Source: Lepidodermella squamata
Taxonomy: Eukaryota > Gastrotricha
DNA: 64,000 nt
Reading direction: 5' to 3'
Assembly: GCA_047495785.1 (NCBI GenBank)
Contig: JBLDXI010000032.1
Span: forward strand, 1,736,001-1,800,000
The notes under the pieces were generated by a model that saw only the letters and a list, made by a program, of their open reading frames with translations, was not told where the DNA came from and ran no database searches. Below are positions 11,301 through 21,438 of the stretch, one piece after another (the stretch's first letter is position 1; the number at the start of each line of letters is the position of its first letter). The translations under genes and the position numbers were made by a program.

Positions 11301-14300
11301 ATTCCTCAGATAGTCCACCAGCTCGGACCCACAGAAACGCTCCATTTCGCAATGGGACACGGCGTTAATCAGGCTGTCCACTGCACACGTGTTGCTGGTT
11401 ACGTGATAGAACTCTTCTTTATCGGTTGAGAAAATTTTAACACTCCCTCCGTTTTGCAGCAAATATACGCCACCTGACAACATTGTTTCAGTAACGATGA
11501 CCGATTTCGAAGCCCCGCGTTGGTCATTTCCAGTTCCACGCGCAGGTCTTTCCGAAGTCCCAGCCGTTGGACCAGTCGAGGTTCCAGCCATTGGACCAGT
11601 CGAGGTTCCAGCCATTGGACCAGTCGAGGTTCCTGCCATTGGACCAGCCGAGGTTCCAGCAATTGGACCAGCCGAGGTTCCAGCCATTGGACCAGTCGAG
11701 GTTCCAGCTGTTGGACCAGCCGAGGTTCCAGCAATTGGACCAGCCGAGGTTCCAGCCATTGGACCAGTCGAGGTTCCAGCTGTTGGAACAGTCGAGGTTT
11801 CTGCCATTGGACCAGTCAAGGTTCCAGTTGTCGGAACAGCCGAGCTTCGAGTTTTTGGACCAGTCGAGGTCCCAGCCATTGGACCAGCCGAGCTTCGAGT
11901 TGTTGGACCAGTCGAGGTTCCTGCCATTGGACCAGTTGAGGTCCCAGGCGTGAAAACACATCCCAAAATGTCATCAGACACAGAGAAGTCGGATTGTTCT
12001 GAATCAGAAGTTGAAGAGCTGAGGATGTCGTTGTAGGCCTCGTCCACACCCCCATCACTTCCAAGGTCCCAAATGGGACGTTTAGGAGGCAAGGATTCCG
12101 TTGCTGAGCTAATCTTGGATGTTTGCTGGTAAGTAATTTCGAACCTCGCAGAAAATTCCTTAACCAGACGTTGAGCAGCATATCCGATCCTTTGCCGACT
12201 TTTTTCTTTCCGAAATTTTTCGACCTCTTTATCAGCAGTATCAGCCTGTCTGTTTCGTTTCTGTGGGGCCGGCATCTCGTCGGAGAGCTCGATTGCTGCC
12301 AGACGGCCTGATTGGCTGACTTCCAGCTTTCGTACAACAGCGGCAATTGACTGCTTCTTCTTACCTCCCAAGATGACGTTCTTCGTTGTATTTATTTCTG
12401 CTTCAACTGCCCCATTAGTGTAGTGACCAGGCGGCTTTTCCCATTTGGGACTGAAAGATTTGAAAATATTTTTACGAGTCCATTCTACTACTTTCAACCA
12501 CCCAGGGTGCCATGTGACTAAAATACTGAACTACGTTTCAAATTTAAGAGCACCAAGTGATCGAAATTGTTTTTATTCATAGTTTATTATTAAAACTCAC
12601 AAACGCTTCGCTGCAATTCCGCTAACAAAGAGAGCAGACCAAAGAGGAAAAAGCGGCAAAAGTCTGTCTAGAAGCGCATCCATTGCGAATTTCGCGTAGA
12701 AGATATTGCGGGTTGAATCACCATCAGCTTCCATTTCATCTGCGGCTGGAATTGAGTCGTCAATCGACCGTTCCCGAATGTAGGAAAACATTCCACAACA
12801 GGCCGAGAGCTTTTTATATGTCCCACATTGAAATTCTTTGGAATCCTCTGGCCCAGCTATGATATTCGAACAAGCTTCACCGTTTAAATCTTCAACAAAT
12901 TCTTCATCTCCTTGTATGGGAACCTCGGCTTTTGGCATACTTTCTGCGTAGATCTGCATCAGTGAGTTTAGATGGCTAATAGCCAACTCAACGTCTTCGC
13001 CATAATTCTCGGTATCGAATACCTTGCACATCAGGTGGAAAATCATGAGAGCCAGACCAAGGTTCTGAGCACTCTGCAGAAATGCGAAGCATTGCATAAA
13101 AAAGGTTTTGACATGCTTTTGCAAGTATTTTCTTCCTTTTGAATTCAAAATTCCCATGACTTCTTTGAATAGATGAGCCATGCAAAGGACGAGCAACGTG
13201 AAATGACCCAAATCAGACTGGATCTCGCTTTGAACTTTCCCAGAAGAATCGCGAAGGGCTGAAAAGGTGTAGTTGAGAACTCGCTGCAGGCGGCATTGAT
13301 TATAACATCGTGCTACAGCTTGCATCAAGGCAAAAGAATGATCGGTTACCACCGCATAAGGAGCCAGAACTTTGCCGCCTACTACATCATCCCAAGTGCT
13401 CCAAAGTACCTGAAGTGCATTGGAGATGGAAAATGCGTGCTGGTCAGAGAGGAAAAACTGTCCCATCGGAACCTTGGGACCACTTTCACCCAGCATTGGA
13501 CAACGCATGCAGAGCAGGTATAGGAAAACCCGTTTTCCAGTTAATAAATCATCCGCAACGACTTCACCCGTTGAATTAACATGAAAAACGTGGGATCTCC
13601 TCGCTTGCCGAGCCCATGTCTGACCCAGCCGAAATTGGCGATCGTAGCCAAGTACTACGCCAAGCGGTAGCATTGAGACGCCTCGAGCGTACCGTAGCTC
13701 ATCGTCCAGCGTCATTTGATCAACCAGCCACAAGAAGAGGTCAATGTATGGATTCTCGTGCATTCTTTGCTCCAAGTTTTGATCCGAAGATATCTTCTGA
13801 AGAACGGTCTCACTTGGTATAGCAGCCAAATTCACAAACTCTCCTTGTAAAAGGAAAAATACAGGTCATAACCAGTAAGAAAAAGCCAGCTAACTTTATG
13901 TAAAAATAATATCGAATAATAACACATTTCGTCTTTCCATTTCGAACACCGAACCAAAACTACAACTGACTCGGAAGTCGAATCAATGCGGTGTTATAAA
14001 AATATTCGGGTATGAAAAGTGGGCACCTTTATTTTAGGATTCCCGTGCTAACTACAACCGATATTGATTTAAAGTTCAGATTTTACAAATCTATTATTTT
14101 GATAATATGAGAAGTCTCGGAAGAAAATATTCGAAATATTTCTTCTTAGCTGACGACATTATTTATAGGCTAACAGCATGTGTTCGTGAGCGCTTCAATA
14201 TCGATCAAGAAAATTAAAGGCTGGCCAACAGCGCGCAGTTTGCAATAAAATAAAAAATTCACCTCGAACTCTTCTTTTGTGAGCCTGATCGAGCAAAGCC

Positions 14301-15143
14301 CATAGGTAGGCCGCGGGTTTCTGCTGTCGTAGCTCTTTCGCCAACTGTTTTCGAGCAACACCTCGCGTTTGGATGGTTCGTGGCGTAACCGGCTCATGCA
14401 CCAGTGTCCCAATAATGGTTACCGTTACAGGAATACGATTATCCTGATTGAGTTGCCTGGGGTTGAACCTGAACTTGAACTTGCGGCAACCACTTTCTGC
14501 CTGGCAATACCCAGCACAAGTTACCGATGATCCGTTCTTAGTCACGTCGCTGTATTTCAGTTTAACGTCGCATTTGCGGACTTCTGCGGTCATTTTCGAC
14601 TGAAATAGGGTTGTCCAACCTGGCTTCAGGTGTTTGGACTGACGAGCTGATGGCAGATAAGGCGCAACTTCTTCTAGCGTTAACTGGAACTCATCGACAG
14701 CCTCCGGTATTGTCGCTGGCGATTTTTTTTCCATCACCTTCTTATTCCTGATGATTGGAGCCTCCGATGACTCGGTCAACGAAGAGCTGTTACTAGTCGA
14801 CTCGCTGCTGAGAAACTGAGGATGGTTATTGGCTATGTGCGTGTAGAGCCTGTGGCGAAGTGGACCGTCATTTTCACTGAATAGACGAGCTGCCAACCGC
14901 CCTACAACGGACTCGTGCCGTCGCCAACCTACGAATTCCATTATTAAAATCTCCATCAATTACGTATATCCCATTTTTATCACCTGAAACTAGTTGACCA
15001 GGATTTTTTTTGAAGAAATCCAGCAGCTTTTTGTCATCGATTGGCCTGTTGTCCTTGGCCCTCCGCCGAGCAGCACTGGCAGCAGGTGCCTCTATAGACA
15101 GCATCACCAGGTACAGCAGTAACAAACCGATAGGCTTGAACAT
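8383..15143 (-). CDS. transposon polyprotein: DNA-binding region, DDE transposase core and USP-like cysteine peptidase
   Basis: Hand-built exons are 14984-15143, 14263-14928, 12601-13843, 10636-12525, 10282-10575, 10113-10229, 9031-10005, 8687-8842 and 8383-8635. All junctions keep phase, and the sum (5,754 nt) is divisible by three, giving about 1,917 aa. Domain order: a Lys/Arg-rich start; a Cys-rich segment (CAGYCQAESGCRKF) followed by RGVARKQL, like FLYWCH/WRKY-type ends of MULE proteins; a DDE-type core (HVNSTGEVV, VVTDHSFALMQA, CMAHLFKEV); YTNGAVEAEIN, resembling the TNNxxE motif after MULE cores; about 20 octapeptide GTSTGPMA-like repeats; a peptidase with Cys box NTCAVDSLI, Cys pairs and His box GHYVTIRIIDGD; and a KAPKVP repeat. 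The first exon would encode a signal-peptide-like start, which is odd for a transposase, so translation may begin later (ATG 14956). The joins at 9031 and 10005 are the weakest; termination at 9003 is the alternative. Confidence 0.6.
9545..9700 (-). repeat. 9-bp minisatellite coding Lys-Ala/Val-Pro repeats
   Basis: Tandem TTGGGAGCC/TTGGGAACC units on the plus strand encode alternating KAP and KVP tripeptides in the transposon polyprotein. The basic, proline-rich array is likely disordered and may bind nucleic acid. That role is inference. Confidence 0.75.
11555..11955 (-). repeat. 24-bp minisatellite coding GTSTGPMA-like octapeptides
   Basis: Seventeen or so units of GAGGTTCCAGCCATTGGACC-type sequence (24 bp each) encode an 8-residue Gly-Thr-Ser-rich repeat between the transposase core and the peptidase domain. 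All six frames stay open because the unit length is a multiple of three, which creates long spurious ORFs on both strands. It probably forms a flexible linker. Confidence 0.8.
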
Positions 15144-16499
15144 CACATTGCGCCCTGAAAAATATAGGTTGAATATATATCGACTGATCAGGACTTCAAT
15201 TTTCAATTTGAAATTGAACCAAACGCAAATGTATAAAAAAGTTGACATCTTCGAATATTTTTTAAATAATGGCGACTACGCCGCGACCTGAAGATGAGGA
15301 ACAGGCCTTTCATGTTTATTGTTTCATCAATCGTAAAATTCCAGAAAATCCAAAAAAACAGTTTTGTGAGAATTAATTAAAACTATAAGTAAGACCGCAA
15401 ACAATTATGAAAACGGCGATAGCCTCCGGCCGACCCTCCTCGGGAATATCTTACGGGTTTCAATTTAAATGTGGAGAAAGCTGAAAAAATTAGAAATACT
15501 CTCAAAATTTCCTAAAATTCAGAATGAACATGAAACCCGAGAGCGCCCAATCTATTCGAACATGCTCAATATGTATGCTCATTTCCTGTGACTGCGAACT
15601 CCTCAATAGGCGATAATAGATAATTTAAGACACTTTTAACATCGGCAATATCGCAGATATTACAGCCGCGAAATACTGAGGTAATAATAAACAGAAAATA
15701 CTTACTTTTTGGCTTTGACATCCCAATCTTCAAGGCCCTGTTAACCGTATGCATCTGAGTCACCCTCTAGTGTAACTAATTAGGAGATTCAAATGTATTT
15801 ATCGGTAATATCCAAAATATTTTCTAAAAAAGTGTCCGCATTTTGTAAATTGATTTTATTACAGATTTTAAGCGTTAGGCTCGAGAAAGGTGGGGGCGCA
15901 TAGTAGGCTGTAGTAGGATAAAATTAAAGAGCTGCATCGTCAATTTCGCTTTTTTGAGAGAAAAAACGGTGTTTTTCACCAAATATAAGCAACGTATTTC
16001 TTTAAACACCGCAAAATGACCTCGATCAATTCTGCGAATTTCTCTAGTCGCCTATGCCCCCATACTCATTAGCAAGAATAGGCCAAACAAATCTGTCGGT
16101 CAGTAGTCAGTACGCCTGCGCGTACGCGGGAGGGGCTTTATTGCGTGTAATAACTTTCGAAGAAGGCGCCCATTTTATTAGCGCACACCTGTTATCGGCA
16201 ATCACTTGTAGTAGTGGCGGCTCAATGTATAATAAAGCCCGTCGATAATTAGTAGACCAAATTGTATGTGGCAAATATTTTCATCTCAGCATTCTGTAAT
16301 TGTAATTTCATGTAAAAAAAAAGAAACAGCAGAGAAATCAGCAGAGAATCGGATAAAATCGCCTGTGAAAGCGCATTCTGCTAACCGCTCAAATTGAAAA
16401 TACATTGGAAAAATATATCCATATATTATTTCGGCTAATTTCAGTAACGTTTTAAATTATCAAATGTTATTGCCTAGAGCTGCCCTGCTGACAGAAAGT
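15144..16499. other. transposon 5' internal region
   Basis: About 1.35 kb between the first recognisable exon of the transposon gene and the right TIR. It should hold the promoter and 5' UTR of that gene. A 65-codon minus-strand ORF at 15566-15763 has no recognised features and could be an upstream exon. I see no second gene. Confidence 0.4.
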
Positions 16500-17270
16500 G
16501 TTTTCGACCACGCCCGATCGAATGGCGCTTCCTGCGCCACTGGCACAGGCACACCTGGGGTCACAGGTCACGTGACAAGCCAATTTTCGCGGTTTTTCCT
16601 CATAAATCAGGCAAAATAACCGATTTGCCGGCTCCGGTTACGCAAACGGACTTGAAATTCGTGATCAGGGCCGAAAACTGGTCTAGACGGTCATATCATA
16701 ATGCCTGGCACACAATCCTGCAAGGGTGTTTGACCCACTTTTTGTTGTAGTCACCCTGCGGTGCTAAAAATTGATATTTTACGGTATTTCGGCTACGTTT
16801 TCCACACTCAATTTTGATTGCATTGGGCTGTCAATTGGCAAACTAGGGTAATCGACCCCGCTCTATCGATTGGTCAATCCTGCATTGCCGGCACAAGCTC
16901 ACCTGAGGTCAAAGGTCACGTGATGGGTCATTTTATTGCTTATTTTCACAAATAATGGCACAAATCGAATTTTGTGCAGATTGGACACGCAAGAGGATTG
17001 CATATTCGTAATCGGCGCAAAATTCTACCCCAGTCCACCAAGTTTTATGACTGGCACAGTATCCTGCGAGGTTAATTTAGAACAGGGCGCATGTACTGTG
17101 ACCCTTAATTGCGTCAATCCTTAATTACTTGATGAAATCGATGCAGCAATCTCTGGAATACACCTGGATAAACTATTTAGGCCCTCAGACTGATGGCACA
17201 AGGGTGGCACAATAACGAAAATGAGCGGAACACAATCCTGCAAGATACGTCCTGCTAGCTTCAGCCGGGT
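16500..17270 (-). repeat. right terminal inverted repeat, 771 bp
   Basis: Inverted copy of 7173-7943. Differences from the left copy cluster near the outer end (around 17243-17265), plus isolated changes such as GTGTGG against GTGCGG. It ends in CTTCAGCCGGGT next to the duplicated target site. Confidence 0.93.
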
Positions 17271-17279
17271 AATAAAATC
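17271..17279. repeat. right 9-bp target site duplication
   Basis: AATAAAATC, identical to 7164-7172, directly follows the right transposon end. Confidence 0.9.
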
Positions 17280-20200
17280 AAGGAAAACAAACACGAAGGG
17301 CGGTAAGAATGCTTCGAAATAATATTAAGGAGGACTTTTCAATTTACGCAAGATATTTGATTAATCCGCACGTGTGGAAGAGATGTGACAATTTGTATTT
17401 CAACTTTCGCTTCTCACAAAGGAGAAGCCCAAGAAATCGCCCGAAGGCTCATTGAATGTTCCCACGCACGGAAATCTTTAGTAAAAGGCGAAAGATTTGT
17501 ACGTTTTGCGCGGAAACCAGAGTACTGATAACTCGTAGATTTCTCAACCGCTTTCACAGGCAACGCACACCCTGCCCACCAGGCACATTTGCATATGCAC
17601 ACTTTTGCCTACGTATTGTGTTTGCACTTTTAATGCGCACGTGCCGCTTTGATAATAAAAGGAGTGACAAGGCGTGCACGCGATGAATCACTACTACGAC
17701 TCATTAATTACTTTCTATTTTATTATTTTACTATTTAAATCGGTGATTTTTTTAATATTTTCCATGAGTCTTATTTGATGGATAAAAGTAACCATTTTGG
17801 TACAAAGAATTTTCGGCCTTGAGAGTGTTATTTTCCAGTCTATTAGCCTAAGGTAAACGCAGATCGCTTTCTTGATCCGCAAGAAAAAAAATACCCTAGT
17901 AGCAAAAACGAATGCTGATTATCTGAACCGTGTCAATGATGCAAACACGCCCGGTAAATATACATTCACACCGACTCATTGCTTGATACTATACCTACCT
18001 ACAGAAAAATAAACCTCATTAACCAGTCGAGAGGTAAATAATACAGCGTGGGGCGTAACGGCTTGTCAGAACACGCGTTGATCGAAAAAATAACCCGGTG
18101 CAGCTCGATTATTTATTTTCATTATACACTTGAAAAATAGGTACAAAAGTTTTGTTACACCGAGGTAATATATCGTATCGTTCTAAAAACAATAAATCGC
18201 AATGTGCCGAATGCTGCGTATCTGCGGATACATCTGCACACATGTTTGCCGTTGTATTTTGCAGCATAGGATCCTGGGCTTTACTTCCTAGATTCTCGCA
18301 CTTGATGGTGTGGGGTCGTGAGTTTTGGCAGCAAACAAATTGGGTGCTAAGTTGTGATTGTGTTAGGTAATCGCGCGTATTTATTTTGGCGCGCGCGATT
18401 TTGATCACCCTACCCTGCTCGCCCCCTTAATACGCGCGAGATAACGGCAAAATAGTAAGGCCACGCGCCCGGGTGCGCATCCTCATCGCCACCACTTTGC
18501 CTCGTTAGGCTAACAAGCCCTTAACAACGTAATGTAACGCGTGAACAGACAGACGAAGGGTACTAATAATGGGGGTCATTATTTATATTACACCAAGCAT
18601 TATCTACGCTGTATATACAAAATCGATCATTTGTTGTGGTTTTATTAGCCTAGTGGGCCTTTAACGTTTCAACAATTCGTTGATTTCATTTGAGGGCAAA
18701 GCAGCAATGTTACTAGAGGTATAAAACGCTTGGCTAATCACATGGTAAAATCTCGTGTTGGCTTTTATACATTTATTTATTTATTATCTCACTCGACATA
18801 ATTTACTTAACATTTTTAGGTATTTTCTCATTAATGATGCTTCATCACTTCTTTGTGCGCTCGCAAACATGTTGTTTTTCCGTCGTGTTTAACAGCAACG
18901 CTTTACCTGAGATGGATCTAAGCTAATTTAAACAATGCAAACCTGTTGTTTGAAAGACGGACGCTTTTCGTCTTGAAAAAACACCTTTAAGAACTTCATC
19001 CAAGGAATTTCTCGCAATATTCCTCAAAAATTGCAAATTCAGCATGAAAGTTAGAAATCATTTCTAAAAGCTGAGTTTTTTTATTTTCCCAACAAAGCGA
19101 ACCTTAAATAACCCTTAATCATTTAAAACATATTAAATATCCATATTTTGTTAACTTTTTTATGAATTTGTTTGAGTGTTCTGTGGAAGGCGGCGAAGAA
19201 TGATTAGAAGGCGCGCTTTTTTGCGGCAATAATTACCGCATCTTTTATGGCGATGGCTGATGACCGCGCGTCAGCGGCTGCGTGACACGTGCATGTGACG
19301 GCGTCGCGGCAATTCACGTCAAATTTTTACGACTCGCGCGCTAAATTGGCACAAGAACGAATAACGCCGGGTGGTGGCTGCCGAGCTCTGTGTTCTACAC
19401 AGGCCGCGTGTGCCGCAAAACGACGGGACGCTGCTGCCACCCGTTGCGCTTAAAAATATATATAGCCTGTGACAAGCTTTTTCCGTGCGCGCGCGCTCGC
19501 GACAAATAATAGCAAACAAATAAATAAATAGCTGGTGATCGCCGCCGTTTTTCTGCTGTGCTGGGCGGCCGGGGCGATTAAATGCGATAAATAAACGCGC
19601 ATTTAAACACAGCCGTCAAATATTATCAGCACACCACATCCGTTCGTCGTTTTTAGCCCGCCACACGTTCGTTTTTGCTCACACCATGAAACTTGTTTTA
19701 AAAATTAACCATACAACTCTCGGCCTGGTTCTATACCGCTGTAAAACGACATCAACACATACAACACCCAGGAATTAAATAAGTAATAAAAATAAAAACA
19801 GTAGCAACCGTGCGCTTGTATGACGGCTTGTTTGAATAACGCACGCGCAAAAATAATTATTATGCATTTTTCGAGCGCGCAATAAATGCAATCAAAGCCA
19901 ATTTATCCTATTAGCGTTTACCTAGCCAGCCACTATACGTCACAATCAGGTAATCATAGTAAAAGGCACAATCAAAAATCATCAAACCAGCTGTATATTA
20001 TTGTCGCATCTTCGTCGACGGCGCTGATGCGTCGCGTCCCAAATCCGCACGCGGCGTTTTATTGTTGTTGATAGCTATGATAGTCAGTCAGTGCGTCCGT
20101 CGCCGATAAATCGCGGCTTGTTTTTATGCGGCGCGTCTTCAAGGCAAGTACTCTCAATTACGTCACTTGGCGGTCAGTATGGTAATAAATTTTAGGCACG

Positions 20201-21438
20201 AGTGACTTTTCTAAACAACGACGACCGCGTTTGATTATTGTTTATTACTAGAAAAATCACCATGCCGAAAATCCAGTGCAGGAATTATTTTTGATTATTA
20301 TTTCTTCTCGGTCAGTCTACTGTTCTTCTATTGCTGCGAGCCAAATTATTGCGCTTTTCAAGAGAGTGACCTACTTTGCTGTTGCTGCTTTTATTACCAG
20401 GGCGGGAGAATAAAAACTCCTCCTTAATGTAATAATTTTAGTGAGTCACTCGCATTTTTCTTTTGTGTTGCTGCTTTGGCGCGCTTTTTCTTTCTTGTCG
20501 ATTTGTTTAGATCGGTTTACTTGTTTGCTTGCTCACAAGTTGAGCCCCGCTGCGTGACACTAATACCCGTCGTCCGGCGGCTCCGCACCTCACTGAAATC
20601 CCTCGGAAACTAAATAACGCCAATCATCTCTAACATTAATCCTGCGGCTTAGATCGGCACCTCTCCCCGAAGACGGCCGCCGCCGCCGTCGCTAAATCTG
20701 CGTCTAATATTTTGTTTGTCTGGCTGGCCGAGTGTCTGCTGTGTCTGTCTGTCGCGAGAGGGGTTAAAGTCGTCGTCGAATTTTATTGCCCAGATGATGC
20801 GTGTGTAGCCTTATTAGTGCCTGATATAACTGATGTACCATGTATCATCATCATTAATTCATTTTTCATTCATAAAACGCGAATGCCTTTGCGCGCCTAG
20901 GCGATAAATCGATGCGTCTGGCCGGGCGCCGGGCGCCTTCCGCGCATGTTTATATTTACACGCCTTTTCGATAGCCAGTGGAAACAAGCTCATCATCATC
21001 ATCGCCTATCATCACGCGACTAGTTGCCGGCGTTACATAACTTGGCACGGCTGTTTCTTGGCTTTTCAACAGTAGCCACTATCTCGCCGTCTAGAATACA
21101 CACGGCCCGCCTTAATGAACTCAGATGAACTCATCCCGAGGGCGCTTATTGTTACATTGACTTGAAAACAGCCGTGTTTCATTGCCTACTTACTACTTAC
21201 TTACTTGACTAAATGTATTGCCATTTTATTTACCCGTCTCCCGCCGGTTATTTGTCGAAATTGGCCTGGCGCCGGGCCGCGTGCCTTAATTAAAAAACCG
21301 TTTCCTTTAATTGCGACTAAAAAGGAAACGATGCATCTCCTATTTTGGCATAAAAAAATGACGTTAGGCACGCGCTATTTTCATTCAGGAATTTCTCTAA
21401 TTGATTTTTTTCTGCTTAGGCTTATTTAATTGCCAAAG
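17280..21438. other. 4.2-kb non-coding region upstream of the polytopic membrane protein gene
   Basis: No ORF here looks like a conserved gene; the longest (17456-17686, 18109-18408) have no family features. From about 18,360 the sequence becomes rich in CpG and GCGCGC words with homopolymeric and ATAAATAAATA-type runs. An acceptor-like TTTTTTCTGCTTAG ends at about 21,420, immediately before the coding start. The stretch therefore probably contains promoter, 5' UTR exon(s) and a long 5' UTR intron of the downstream gene. Confidence 0.45.

Larger units (their letters stand above)
7173..17270. mobile_element. complete 10.1-kb Mutator/MULE-like DNA transposon
   Basis: The element is bounded by a perfect 9-bp target duplication and by inverted termini: ACCTGGCTGAAGCTAGCAGG on the left, and the reverse complement with one difference (ACCCGGCTGAAG...) on the right. 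The terminal inverted repeats are 771 bp and nearly identical; I counted fewer than ten differences by eye. Weaker inverted similarity continues about 75 bp further in. Inside, all recognisable coding lies on the minus strand and forms one apparent transposase-peptidase gene at 8383-15143. Long TIRs, 9-bp duplication and the transposase type all point to the MULE superfamily, in the manner of foldback/NOF elements. Near-identical TIRs and open frames suggest recent insertion. The exact family name is uncertain. Confidence 0.9.

Noticed and set aside
11497-12036. Long plus-strand ORFs across the transposon minisatellite
   Set aside because: A 24-bp tandem repeat keeps all frames open. The minus-strand frame continues into recognisable transposase and peptidase segments, so the plus-strand frames are shadows.
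12597-12599. Stop codon taken as the end of a separate transposase gene
   Set aside because: A GTGAGT donor overlaps it, and the next exon resumes in phase with the motif expected downstream of the core, so splicing past it is more likely.
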